This document shows, one piece after another, positions 22,412-34,089 of a stretch of DNA of 64,000 nt. The notes beneath the pieces are model-generated. The model made no database searches and was not told where the DNA came from. It saw nothing but the letters and a program-made list of their open reading frames with translations. The stretch is taken from assembly GCA_016165875.1 (NCBI GenBank), contig JABBOT010000006.1:955438-1019437 (forward strand), written 5' to 3'. Source of the stretch: Acanthopleura granulata. Lineage: Eukaryota; Mollusca; Polyplacophora; Chitonida; Chitonidae. Within the stretch, counting starts at the first letter, position 1; each line of letters starts with the position of its first letter. The position numbers and the translations under genes are program-made.

Positions 22412-23764
22412 GTAAGTATTAGCAATATCGCTAAAATGATTTAAGGCGCCACAATGGCGGCACAGTCCGCAAGCGCTGGTGTCAAACCTCTCGTAGGCAA
22501 TGATATGGCCCATGATATGGCCTGAAAGCCTTTTTCATGCAAAACTGAAAATGAATCCGAAGAATTTCCAGAATGCCCCTGGGATTTGGTAAACTGAAAT
22601 TGCTGTGATTGTGTGCACAGGGCTCATCTGAGAAGTGGGTTCGTGAAAAATAACGTAACAACTTTACAATCCTGTCACTTCTTTAGTTGAGATTGCTGTC
22701 ACGCGGTAAAATGGAAACAACGATTTACGAATCTGCCTTGGCAGTAGTAATGATGAGGGTGATAGCACGCGGTCGGGTGGGGGCAATTCATTGAAAAATT
22801 TCTTTTTCTCAATCAAAATCGGAAAAGTGGGTCAACGACGAACAATACCTCAACCTATTTTTTACAAATCCCTCTGCGTTTCGCAAGCAACATATGAAAA
22901 GTCGGGATTCGTAAAGTCCAGGTTGATGGGCGTGTCACTTCTGCATGACGTCATTATTTTCCCCAAGCCATGTGCCTGTGCTGTGGTTTCCTTTGTTAAG
23001 AAATAGACCTTTTTAGTGTAAGAAAAAATAAAACTAAAAAAGTGTACAAAAGCTATGTTCTCTCCTGTATCGGTAGTCTTACATGATACTGTCACGTGTT
23101 TATCTCGCCGATCACACATAGGTGCATGTAGAGTTCATGTATGTGTTATCTTGAAGTTTCTGGAGAAAATCGCTGGGTTTGAACTCCTGTCACACATCAG
23201 TGTTGGGTCATTGGGCGCACGTCTATATCACTACACTATTCGGTTTGATAAGTCAAAATCTGTTTTTTAGACGTAGTTAAGATAGATGGATTTAGTAAGG
23301 ATTCAGTGCGCATGAGTGTATGCCACATGTTTTTGTCACTTGGACAACATTTGAAAAGGGAATCCTCTGTGCTACAGTCAGTGTTCAACAAGACTCATTC
23401 AGAGAAGCATGAATGAACTCACGTCACATGCCACTTGGAAAGCGACACGCCCATAAACTTCATCTTAACTATAACCGAAAAGTGGATCAGCCACTAATAA
23501 AACGATCAACATTGCCCTTACAACTGCCTGCCATCCTAACACTTGGACAATTGCAGTCAACGTCAGGCATTGAAGAATCTGGTTGTGACAGTGAGCATCT
23601 ACGAAGCAGGTCATCGACAATGAACAACAATTTCAGCTTTACAACATCCTTGTAATAAAATGCAGTCAAATACTCTACCATGTAACAAAAACACCCCTCT
23701 GAACGTTAACAATCTTCCAGTTGAGTAAAACATAAAAATTAATCTGTAACTCGGAGACATTTGA

Positions 23765-23960
23765 TTATTGGGTCCAGGTGTTGGTGTTACACAGTCCTGT
23801 CACCTTGTGGTTGAATGCAGGTAGAGAAAAGTACAGCTGCATGCCGATGAAACAAACCTCTGGCGCTTCGTTGTGCAATGCAGGTCGGCCGAAGTGTGTA
23901 TTCATGTAGGTGAAACAAGTTTCTGACATTTTGATGTTGAATGCAGGTCGACAAAAGTGT
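23765..23960. repeat. 63-bp tandem repeat, three diverged copies
   Basis: The unit carries gaatgcaggt, gaagtg or aaagtg, tattcat and gatgaaacaa. Three copies of about 63 bp lie just upstream of the first coding exon of the ZP gene. Confidence 0.7.
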
Positions 23961-24008
23961 ATATTCACTGTAGATTAAAGTAAAGCATGTGAAATTTGCT
24001 TTCAGATT

Positions 24009-27000
24009 ATGTTACAGCCATCTTTAGTTGCATTGGTACTCGTAAGTATTCACGTCATTGGTACTCGTAAGTATTCACGTCATTGGTACTCGTAAGTATT
24101 CACGTCATTGGTACTCGTAAGTATTCACGTCATTTACAACATATGACTTTGAAGAAGGTGTATTATTCCTAAACATCTTAAAAACGGTCCACAAGTTATA
24201 ATAAATGTGCAAACAGGCAAAACTTACAGGGGAAATAAAGCCCAGAATTTACGAAAACTGTCCATTTATTACTCTCGTTGTCTCGTTAGCCTCGGCAGAT
24301 CTTAAACTCAGTCAGACCCTTACCTTATCCAGGTTTTAAGTATGTACTTTAGAACACGAAAATAAATGATCTTATATAATATGCCGACCGAACGTCATGT
24401 GCTAATTAATGTGTCTGTTTAGTCTCATGCTGAGTAGCTATTGCTTAGTCCTCTAAAGTCTCATCTGTATATTTTGAATAGGTTTGTGCTGTGACGGCTG
24501 AATTGCCTATCGTTGAGTGTAAGTTGGATAGTTCTGTTTCACTCATTTCAACAATTTTGTATTCTGACTCAACTTTTTAAAATCTTACCTCACCTAATAC
24601 TTAATATTTATAAATTTAGTTAATATTCGAAACGTCCAAGGCCACGATACTGGCCGCAGTTGTATAAGTGGTACAGTTCGACGTAAAAACTCCAATGAAA
24701 TAATGGCCAAAGTGTACGTGTTGTGGCAGTGACTGCTGAAGTGGTCGTCCTGATCTCCCTGGTTCAGATAGTTAAAGCCCTGGCTCACTCTGGCGAGCAT
24801 TTGGTCAATGAAGTCGAGTATTCGAATCCACCTCTTGCTACCTTGGTTACGGCTTTAAGTCGAAAGGTTCGTCAGATGTCTGGCGACGGTCGGGGGCTTA
24901 CTCCGGTCACTTCGATTTCCTCCGTGCATAAATCTGTCAGTCGTCATAGAAGTAGAAATTCTTCTGCATAACATAAATCCATCACTAAATCAATGAATCA
25001 ATCTTATAGCCATGAATAGATGAATAGAATTTATTTTTAGAATATAAAAAAAACACTAATCATACAAAAAATCAGTTATCGGTGTATATTTATTTATTGG
25101 GTTGGAGTTTTACGCCGTACACCAAACTCTACCGCTCTGTAGTTGACAACATTATTTTCAGTAAAACCCGAGTGCCCCGTAATCCTTTCTGGCTCTCCGG
25201 ACATCCTTCTCACTGCGGACGTTCCGGCGTACGGACTGGCTCAATGTGCTAACGGAGAGAAACCGTTCCTATCCCTCAACAAAGCCGTCCACACTCTAAG
25301 AGGGACGTTTAAACAGAAGTATAAAGGAGATAACTGCATATTCCATGTGAGTAATAGTATCCAAATATATTAAAGAGTTAAAATGGTTTATTGATGATAA
25401 TATTGATACATCATATTTAAAAAAGTGAGTAGATCTGCCAGCAACCTACGGATAGTCGTGGGTTTCCCCCGGACCCTTTCTGGTTTTCTCCCACCATAAT
25501 GCTGGTCGCTGTGATGTATGTGAAATATTAATGAGTACGACGTAAAACACCAATCATCTAAATTAAAAGTACCGGATGTTTCAGTTCGTGTACGATTCTG
25601 TAAATGTGAATGAATTAGAATTCCTGTTAATGGTGAAGTCGGTACGCCTTAAAGAAAATTTCAAAATTTCAATCTTCTTGCAAAGATGTCCAGTAAATAA
25701 CCACTTTTATTTCAAATAATACAGATGACATGCTCTGGAATAAGACATTAAATATTAATAGATATGGCTCATTCATACGGATTATAACCTACCTTTTGAA
25801 AGGTATAAATTTATATAAAAAAAGTCAATATGATATCCATCTGTTGAAGGAAAGTGGTGCATATTTTGTTTTAATCTTTACTACGCTTTTTGCTTTTTAA
25901 AGTTTTCGAAAGCCAATAACTCATTTACGGTTACTGTCGAAATGGGATGGGGAGAAACAGACCAATCAGTCTCCAGAAGTAGAATCCACGTGATCTCGTG
26001 CAGCTATGATCCACATGGAAAAAGCACGGGCTTAACACAGACCATTTCTGACTGGTAAGGTGATGGTTTTTAAACAGGTCAAGAATTTCTGAAATTAAAA
26101 TTAATTTACATACAATTGTATTGCACCAACACAAACTACTGAACTTTTGAATTACTCATATACCCACTATTTAACTGAAATCGCCATGTCTAGGCAAAAT
26201 GTTATGATTACATGTATCTTCATAGTTGTCTGATTACTGTTCATTATTCAATGAGCTGATTCGGTGTATTTACTATTTTGGATAGGCACGAAACCCCAAG
26301 GAAACACCAACAACTTTTGGGAGAATCTCACGTGACCGCTAACATCCAATTAAAAGTGCTAGACGACCACGACAATGATGTCACTTGGTCCACCATTCCG
26401 ATCGGCAGAAAGATTAAACTATTGGCGTATGACACCCTAGGTATCTTGTGGTTTCATTCTGGTGATCTCATGCAGTTAAAACTATTCAAAAAAGAAGTTG
26501 AAAGTGATATGAATTATATATCGCAGTTTAATGTTCACAGATTGGTTTAAATAGGACTGCCTTGCTAGCCTAATAGTTAGTGTCCGCCTCGAGAGATTCG
26601 GGATCAACCACTGTGGTATCCCTGGTAAAACTGGTACTTTTTACTGCCTCTCTTCGCGCTCAGCACCGGTGGGTTAGAGCAAGAAAACAGAACTGGTTGG
26701 CCCGGTGTCAGTATAATGTGACGGGATGAGGTGTCATGTCTGGTGTTTTCGGCATGATGTTCCAGTGACAGCTGACCTTGACGGCATGGACTCGTCCTGC
26801 CACAAGAAGACACATTATACATACATATATACGTACATGTACTAAGGGCTTCTCGTCGACATATGACTGAAAAAATGTGCAGTACGACGTAAAACCCCAA
26901 ACATATACAAACATACATTCTAAGAAAACGAAGCGACATATCTGTACGCCACATATGAGGAAAGTGAGTCAGTTAGTCAAGACTTGATTGACGCCGGGCA

Positions 27001-30000
27001 CCCTAGGGTCCTCCGTGGCCACCCTTAAATCTGACCGGCCGTTCATGGCATAAAGTGAAATTTTCTTCAATATAGCTTTAAATACCAATCTGATTATCTA
27101 ACGCCATGTTCATAAATGTAGTTGATAATATTGGAGGGTGGTCAGTACCATGGGTGGAGGAGATCGGAGTACCCGGGAACTAACGATGCTGCCCTAAAGA
27201 GAAGGCACAGATTTTTACCTGCATAACCTAGTGAACAATGTCTTCCACGCAGTGAACTGTTAAGGATTTATTTCACGGCCCCCAAAGACCAGCCGCCTAT
27301 TGCCTCCCCAGGAACACGGGCGAGCGTAACATCGAAGGTCACAAAATTCGATCTCCTTGGCCCAACGGTTGAAAGACACGCTTCGTCATCGTGTAGCTAC
27401 ACGACTACCCCTTCATTTGACGCTCAGGTGTGGTGTGAAGCTGTAAGCATTTATTCACTTGTGACTACAATTCTCGTGCCAACAGAACCAAGATTTTCAG
27501 GCGAGTTCAGAAAACATCAGCTATTGCATGTGACACACGTACCTATAACGGCTCCAAGAAATAGTACCTGTTTTTATCAACGTTTAGGAATGAGAACGTA
27601 AACTATGATTGTTTTCTTGATTTTGTTTGACAGATACGGATATTGGATTTCGTCCTTTGGGCTGTATCGTTCAGAATTTGGAGATGAGATACGCCATTCT
27701 GACAGACGGGTGAGTATCTCCCTACCTGGGAAGGGGATTGTCTTCAGTAAAAGCCTTTTGTGGCGATTAATTTGATCACATAAGGATAAAATGTGCTTAT
27801 AATTATGCATAATGAACCTAATTAGCCTAATTTGCATTAATATTCTTCTCAAGAGCCAAAGTGAACAACAAGCAAAATACCAGAGGGATTAAGTCAACTG
27901 CATTAGCACTATTATTCCTCAAACAGGCTCTGATGACATATAATTGAATGAACAACCTTGAGTGATGACGAAATGAACTTAGGGATGTTCTAGGCGAATG
28001 AATTCAGCCAGTATCCAAATCTTACAACATGTTAGTTCATAAAGTTGTCTTTAATCAAAGTGCCTGTTGAAGATTTAAATCACATGAATGTGGCTAGGTG
28101 TAATGACAAGAAAAACAGAATTATATTATTTGGAAAGAGAATTACGTACAATGAGAATCCAATAATTGGCTGATCGACACTGGACTAATGAGGCCGGTGG
28201 TTTTCATAGAAATCCTGTTCCTTAAACGTCATTATTTCCTCAGTTGTGGCGATGGTTTTGTGCTGGACAACACGGTGGGTTTCCAGACAGAGGGAGGTAA
28301 GGTTTATAGCCCCTACTTCGATGCCTTCAGGCTCCGGGGGGAAGACAGCGTCCACTTCATGTGCAACTTCTCCGTCTGCTCCTCAAACTGCGACGGGGTA
28401 AGTAAAGTCAACATCTAGACGTAGAAATGGGCATTCTTACACTAGCTGTCAAAATTAATAGGCGGTCCAGCTCAATAATCGCAAGACCAATTTCCAAAAC
28501 ACAAACCACCAAGTAACAATACTTACTAATATATAAAAAAAACAGCGAAGCATTCATACAAAGATAAGCAGTCAACAGCTTCCGATGCTGGCAAACAGAC
28601 GCAAGGAAAGTTCTTGTTCAATGAATTCAGTCGGTATCCAAACCGTGCATCGTGATACTTGATAAGTTGTCGTTAATCCAATATTTATCTCGTTTCTCAA
28701 TAAGAATGTTTTGTGAAAACGAGTCTGTTAACGTGCAAATGTCTCTTTCAGTTCTCCTTCCACTAAATCCATGCCAAGATGTACTGGAGTATGGCGTTAT
28801 CCTGTCAAATACATACTTGAATTTGATTTATTTCACTTTTTTATAGGACTCGTGCCTTATTCAAACCAGACTCCGACGGGAAGTGCCAAGCCACAAAGGT
28901 AGAACTAGTTTTTTATTGGTCAGTTGGAAAGAAGCTTCATAAGGTGTATGGTAATATTCATATATAGATCTGCCATTATTTCTTTGAATCATGTTTTACG
29001 CCGTACTCAAGAATATTTCACTTATACGACGGCAGTCACTATTGGCTGGACTTGAACACACTTCGATCGTATTGGTCATAATGCCGCGATAGCGTGCTAA
29101 CTCTCGGCCACAGAAGCCATGCTGTGCCATTAGTAATGTGGCAGTCATGGCGCATATTTGTTTATAAGAGAGCCGTTCTGTTCCAGTAGCTTCATGTATG
29201 ACGTCATTAATTCGTGTGTTCTATTGAATGCCTCCTCAGATGTTCGTTGTGAAAAGCCAATATAACACACGTCAAGCATGAAGCCATTGGAAAAGATCGG
29301 CTCCCGTTTCACATACATAGCCAAGACATGACCCCACAGAGTCAAGGTTGTCAACAGCACAGATCCATGAGTAGGCCACACCCGCTCAGCAAGGTATCAA
29401 GTTAAAACTGGACCGTACTGTTTGAGGGCTGCCTACTACTATGTGGAAATTTTATACCGGAACTGCGTTCAGTGATAACGCAGTGCTGTATAAAAGCGGC
29501 TGCCCTGTGCTGTGGTGGAGTGTCATGTTTGTTGTCTTCGACATGGCGTTCTGCGAAGGCATCATGGCAACGAGGATTGTAGAAAGGACACTCCCCCTCG
29601 TGGAGATCACGCAAGGCTGATGAATCAAGTCTATGGAAATTTGATTTTAAATAGACCAATAGACTTTTTTGTCGGATTGACAACCGTAACTGCGATTTCG
29701 CCCCTTCGCTTACTTCTGAAAACCGTAAGTAAGGCAACACAGAATGAAACTATATTGTTCATTAAGATTCCTAAGTTTTATTTAGATTCACAAGGTCTAC
29801 TTTTTGCATGATTTCCAGAAGCTTCTCCACGTCATACGGACAACAGGGTGGTAGCCATCAAATCCAACCCCATACACATGAAGACTGCCGAAAGGAAGGC
29901 CGAGGAGCCCCGAAAACACCCGAGTGTCAACTCGCTAACGATAGACACTTCCGACTACCTCCAACACTTGAGCTCCTTGACTCGGGATTATCCGGCACAC

Positions 30001-30162
30001 CCAGATCCTGTCGTTTGGTTGCAGTTTGAATCCGACCGATATCGAGAGCGCATGTATATCACCATGACCATATTTGGAGGTGCTCTCTTTCTGACTTTTG
30101 TGTTGACTATATACCTATGCTGCAAGTATGAATTCGTGGGGTCAAATTCGTGCTGCATATGA
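24009..30162 (+). CDS. ZP-domain type I membrane protein, nine coding exons
   Basis: Coding exons: 24009-24041, 24482-24518, 25162-25346, 25903-26054, 26286-26440, 27634-27709, 28244-28397, 28847-28898 and 29819-30162. They total 1188 nt (395 aa plus stop), with GT..AG at every intron and compatible phases throughout. Residues 1-19 are a signal peptide (MLQPSLVALVL|VCAVTA). ZP-N, about 24-136, has Cys 28, 52, 82 and 118, the canonical four. ZP-C, about 150-270, has Cys 198, 214, 253, 258, 262 and 267, with the typical ILTDGCG and a DAFR-LRGEDSVHFMC stretch. R272-L-R-R275 is a furin-type cleavage site. A linker (276-359) leads to a membrane span at about 360-383 and a 12-residue tail ending S-C-C-I. 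N90 and N254 are glycosylation sequons. ZP modules polymerise extracellularly after cleavage, so a matrix, cuticle, egg-coat or epithelial role is expected. Which of these cannot be told here. Confidence 0.9.
24031..24130. repeat. 25-bp tandem repeat spanning the exon 1 donor of the ZP gene
   Basis: Four identical copies of a unit cattggtactcgtaagtatt+cacgt. The first copy begins inside exon 1 and contains its 5' splice site (CTC|GTAAGT at 24041/24042), so each later copy supplies a perfect duplicate donor. Only the first gives the consistent reading frame. Confidence 0.95.
24750..24970 (+). repeat. SINE-like segment in ZP gene intron 2
   Basis: It has the tRNA-like 'ctggctcactctggcgagcatttggtcaatgaag' with B-box-like 'tattcgaatccacc', followed by an A-rich end near 25040. 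Weakly similar to sequence near 9.45 kb. An 82-residue open frame across it is not a gene. Confidence 0.4.
25433..25560 (+). repeat. SINE family A, 3' part
   Basis: 'tgccagcaacctacggatagtcgtgggtttccc' through 'gtacgacgtaaaacaccaatcatc' (motifs), in ZP gene intron 3. A 40-bp tail piece in the other orientation lies at 25087-25125. Confidence 0.8.
26563..26925 (+). repeat. SINE family B, near full length
   Basis: Head 'gccttgctagcctaatagttag', 'gggatcaaccactg', body 'gtgtcatgtctggtgttttc', and tail 'gtcgacatatgactgaaaaa..gtacgacgtaaaaccccaaa'. It lies in ZP gene intron 5. Confidence 0.85.
27960..28690. repeat. Dispersed repeat family C, copies 2 and 3
   Basis: 27960-28075 and 28440-28690 repeat the motif order gatgacgaaa/gatgctggc..acg, gttct..gaatgaattcag.c.gtatccaaa, gttgtctttaatc. 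They lie in ZP introns 6 and 7, flanking exon 7. Confidence 0.6.
28987..29120 (-). repeat. SINE family A, middle deleted
   Basis: Tail 'gttttacgccgtactcaagaatatttcacttatacgacggc' and head 'gctaactctcggccacagaagcc' are joined directly, in ZP gene intron 8. Confidence 0.75.
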
Positions 30163-30272
30163 AAACAAAGTCCGTTTTTCGTGTTTTTTTTTCTTTTTTT
30201 TTTGACACTTCTGTTTCTCTATTGTCACATTACTTTATTTTGTCTGTTCCCCACGTGAAATTATGACATCGA

Positions 30273-30278
30273 GATTAA
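30273..30278 (+). terminator. Candidate poly(A) signal, ZP gene
   Basis: ATTAAA lies 111 bp after the stop codon and is followed by a T-rich region. It is the first signal downstream of the stop. Confidence 0.45.
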
Positions 30279-30299
30279 AAGTCGTTTCCTAATCATTTT

Positions 30300-31410
30300 G
30301 CTGTCATCTCTGCTTATCAACACTGTTTCATCTAAAAACATTTCTGTCACGAGGCAAGGATATAACTCTGTCCTTCAATGGATTTTTTGCCCACTTTTTA
30401 TCCATTTACAATGTCGACATATACGAAATGGGTTGAGGTCGATCACAAGACCGTCGGCACTGACTTTCGTAACGTAAGTATGGCTGTTGTCGGCCATCTT
30501 GGTTTTCCTGGCCTTCACCCCTTTCCCTTGAAGTCGTTATTACATACTGAGTATGATCAATTCTCCCACAACATAATGGGGGGAGACCTGTGAGCTAATG
30601 AGTCCATTTCATGTTGTAACCTGGTTTCACATTTGGATGAGTCGATAAAGAGCGCTAGAGTTCATGTGATAAAAACAATCTCGACTCAGTATCTTAAGTT
30701 TCTTCCAAATGATATGACTAACACGCTAGCACGAATCGATTGGATAACATGCAAATATTGCTCAAACGCGTCACTTCACCTCTCATGAATTTCACACTAA
30801 GAATCGCCACGAAAATGGCCGATGTGAGGTTAAACTATAATCATACTTCCATTCACACTCAAAAATAACGAAGTCCTTATCAGAACACAGAGGTCCCAAC
30901 AGTATACCTACGCATGGAAACTTTATATGGTCTGCTCGGAACTTTTACTGTCTGAAAAAAGAATGGAACAAAAATACAACTGGCTGACCATCTAATGCGG
31001 TTAAGCGGACATGATAGTGAGATCTTTTATCAAATAATATACGTAAAGATTTTTCCCTAACCGATGGAAATGCGATGCCTGAATTGCAATTTACGTCACT
31101 GCAATTTTCCTTTCACCTCATTCTATCTTAGCCATGTCGCCAGGGGGCGATTAAGGTTTCACTTTTCTGCAACACTTACATGAACAGTTTGTGTAAAACC
31201 CTAATTAATGTTAACTGACAAATAACCATAATTTACCAATGACACGTGACCATTTGTTAATCAGCACACTGTACTTGCTGCTCTAGCTGTATCAACAGCA
31301 ACAACATTCATGTACTATGGCCATGCATGTACGAGGCCCAGCCTTCACCAGGCCCTGCATGTTTGTTACAGAGAAAGAGCAAATGTTCTTTACAGCAGTT
31401 TCACAGGCGA
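30300..31410. other. Gene-free stretch
   Basis: No exon, RNA gene or repeat family recognised between the ZP gene and the array that follows. Confidence 0.45.
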
Positions 31411-31735
31411 CATAGAGACTTTCTGGATTTACACGTATTACAAAGCAATAACAAGGCCTTTACAGAAGTTTCACAGGCGACATAGAGACTTTGTGGACTT
31501 ACACGTATTACAAAGCAATAACAAGGCCTTTACAGCAGTTTCACGAGATCATACAGGCGACGTACTGAGACTCTGTGGGTTTACGTGTTAAAAACGAATA
31601 ACAAGGCCTTTACAGCAGTTTCACGAGATCATACAGGCGAGGTACTGAGGCTCTGTGGATTTACGTGTTAAAAACGAATAACAGCAGTTTCACGAGGTCA
31701 TACAGGCGACGCGCTGAGACACGGTGGATTTACAC
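31395..31735. repeat. Tandem repeat, ~70-86-bp unit
   Basis: About five units share tttacagcagtttcac, aggcgac, gagact.tgtgg and tttac.cgt.tta, with 'caaagcaataacaaggcc' or 'aaaacgaataacaaggcc'. Later units gain a gagatcata insertion, so the period lengthens along the array. Confidence 0.85.
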
Positions 31736-31869
31736 GTGTTCCAAGCAAAGTCATCCACAAGATTACATGCAATCATCAGTCGACTGTAAATACTGTATAA
31801 ATGCCAATGACTGGACTACTGTACACTATGCTTATATCTACAAATGCGCAACATACCTGTTCTTTGCAT

Positions 31870-32150
31870 TTATAGCCATTCAGACGCTTGATTTGTACCG
31901 TGGACTCTGTTGGATCCTGTGTGCACTGCGATGACTTCAAACAACGTCACAATTTAATACTGTGAAAACTAGTGTGTCCAGGTTATTCCATCAAACGTCT
32001 TCACTCTGTCTCTTAAATTTTACAATAAGTGCGCCTCTCTTGTTAGTAAATACGGACGGTGCGTTCAGAATCTGTCTCTGCTTCTAATTGTGTCTAATTC
32101 CGTTTCACCCGGGGCTAGGGGCCGTATGTTAATCGTATTGAGCATGACCG
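31870..32150 (+). repeat. Dispersed repeat family D, copy 2
   Basis: Partner of the 15870-16115 sequence: it shares gatgacttcaaacaacgtcacaa, aaattttacaataa, cagaatctgtctc, aattgtgtctaattccg and cccggggctaggggccgtatgtt. Confidence 0.6.
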
Positions 32151-32275
32151 CTCAAATGAAGTTGCGATCAAAGCGCAAGTGAGATACATGTTTGATTATC
32201 AACACCGTATATACTAAAATCTGGTGTAGCTTCCTTTAAATCCTGCGAAAGTGGATACATATCTTCCAATGCCTT

Positions 32276-32370
32276 ATTTACTTATTTGATCGGCGTTTTA
32301 CGCAGTACTTAAGAATATTTCACATTTCTACGACGGCGGCCAGCATTATGGTAGGAGGGCTCCACTGCCT
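32276..32370 (-). repeat. SINE family A, 3' fragment
   Basis: 'tacttatttgatcggcgttttacgcagtacttaagaatatttcac' and 'cggccagcattatggtaggagg'. Its body side meets the reverse-transcriptase relic to the right. Confidence 0.8.
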
Positions 32371-32394
32371 TTGTCATATACAGGTTGTTTGCGG

Positions 32395-32545
32395 CTAGCA
32401 AATCATCATTAGAACGATTCCTCTTTAATAAATTCTGCATATAGTCGTATTCATACGAAAACAGGTACAGGTCTGCCAAAAGTGGGGCACAATTTGTACC
32501 CATCCAAACACCTATACAGCATTGGCAAATGGTTTCTCCACATTT
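32395..32545 (-). pseudogene. Penelope-like reverse transcriptase fragment
   Basis: Minus-strand translation gives GVWMGTNCAPLLADLYLFSY and then EYDYMQNLLKRN. This matches the conserved palm block that precedes the catalytic YxDD of Penelope-like reverse transcriptases (usually G-I-P-M-G-T-x-x-A-P-L-L-A-x-L). The frame ends after about 45 residues without the YxDD motif, and neither an endonuclease domain nor an LTR is visible. It is a short dead remnant of a retroelement. Confidence 0.75.
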
Positions 32546-32886
32546 CACATAAATGTTTCCTCAACCCATGAACATGGCCGCCATCATAACAAGCGAAAAA
32601 TTCTCGAACAGTGCATTAAACATCAATCACAAATAAACATGAATAAACAAACAAATCAAACATACGCCAAACTGATGTTGTGTTATTTTGTGTACACACT
32701 GATCAGCCACTCCCTTCGGCTGAGTTCTCAGGATTCTGGGTGGGGTATATTCGAGTATCCAAATAATTCAAACGTCCGAGAAAATTAGAAGAATTACGAT
32801 AGTCATCATATCACATCTGACAAAATGCAAACTTGATTTGCCCATACTTTCCCACATGTTCCTCTGCCAAGCCGCTGATTAGATGG

Positions 32887-33094
32887 ATGTATTTATTTAT
32901 CTGATTGGTGTTTTACGCTGTACTCAAGAATATTTCAGTTATACGACGGCGGCTAGCAATATGGATGGAGGAAACCGGGCAGAGTTTGAAGGAAACCCAC
33001 AACCATCTGCAGGTTGCTGGCAATCTTTCCCACGTAAGGCCGGAGAGGACATTGCGCTGCGCTAGCGCGCTAACCGACTGAACCACGAAGGCCC
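32887..33094 (-). repeat. SINE family A, near full length
   Basis: Tail, body and head are all present, ending 'gctaaccgactgaaccacgaaggccc'. One of the better preserved copies. Confidence 0.85.
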
Positions 33095-33236
33095 TGCCGC
33101 TGATTTCAAACGGTTCTTGACTGTCATCAACACAGACATGGTTGAACCACACAAGGAAGATTCCATTATAAATGCTCATACCTCAGAAAGCTGTCCTTGT
33201 TAAAACATGAAATAAATGTTACTTTTGCGTGCGCCA

Positions 33237-33238
33237 TC

Positions 33239-33270
<32 letters not shown>

Positions 33271-33278
33271 AAAAAAAA
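33237..33278. repeat. (CAA)n microsatellite with A-run
   Basis: Ten or so caa units followed by a run of A. Frames through it read as poly-Cys or poly-Asn and are not genes. Confidence 0.95.
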
Positions 33279-33601
33279 CCCTATAAAAGCGCAAATTGGC
33301 AACACCTTCTGTAAGACATCCCTGAGAGAGTTTCGTGTCGACCTGCGTTCAGGCCTGTCCTTATTAAAGTGAAATTTGAAAGAAAGTAGGCATCCATTTA
33401 AAGGTAAGTTGCCAACAATTTGACCGACCCTACCAAATGACTTACAGAATTGCTTAGCCCCTGCTATTATGATATCAGTGATAAAAGAGCGCTTGTTACT
33501 GTTAAAGAGAGTAACAAGGCGAAGGAGAACCGGAAACGGAAGTGTGGAGTAAAACATAACCATACCCACCCCTCACACCAACATAACTACGAATGTGTTC
33601 A

Positions 33602-33830
33602 TTTATTTGATTGATTTGATTGGCGGTTTATGCCGTATTCAAGAATATTTCACTTATACCACGGCAGCCAGCATTATGGTGCTTAAAAAATCTAGGGGAA
33701 ACCCACGACCATCCGCAGGTTCCTGGCAGGTCTTCCTACATACAGGTTGAGAGGAAGCCAACGTTAGCTGCTCTTGAATTCACAGCGATCGCATTGGTAA
33801 GAGCCACCAGAATTATGAATGTAACCGACA
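33602..33830 (-). repeat. SINE family A
   Basis: 'ttatttgattgatttgattggcggtttatgccgtattc', 'cagccagcattatggtgc', 'accatccgcaggttcctggcagg' and 'gagaggaagcc'. The tRNA-like head is degraded. Confidence 0.8.
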
Positions 33831-33956
33831 TAATGGCAATAACAATGTCAGAGGACGCAGCCCAGAGAGGGTGACAAATAATAGCTGGGTACACAAATAC
33901 ATATATTTATACGGAGGGCAGAATTTCCATATACACATTGCATGAGACAGACATAT

Positions 33957-33974
33957 GATGATGATGATGATGAT
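33957..33974. repeat. (GAT)n microsatellite
   Basis: Six gat units. Too short to matter beyond marking low complexity. Confidence 0.85.
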
Positions 33975-34089
33975 TTTGTACATATTGATTGGTCTCCAGT
34001 AGTTAAATAAACATGATAAATGTACTCCAATAAGGACAATTAAACAACTTCCACGGCACTGTAGGCATAAATAACATTCAGCAACCATA

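Larger units (their letters stand above)
21705..22905. repeat. Dispersed repeat family E, two direct copies
   Basis: Copies at 21705-21835 and 22745-22905 share gatgagggtg.t, gtcaattcattgaa.aat, cttttctcaat, atcggaaaagtgggtcaacga-like and tttacaaatccc-like blocks, in the same orientation about 1 kb apart. The sequence between them includes the putative ZP gene promoter. Confidence 0.6.

Noticed and set aside
24723..24971. 82-residue frame upstream of the ZP gene
   Set aside because: It overlaps a SINE-like segment with a B-box-like motif and lies inside ZP gene intron 2; the real 5' exons join without it.
29485..29500. TATAAAAG promoter-like site
   Set aside because: It lies in the last intron of the ZP gene beside SINE-B-like sequence, with no gene start downstream that it could serve.
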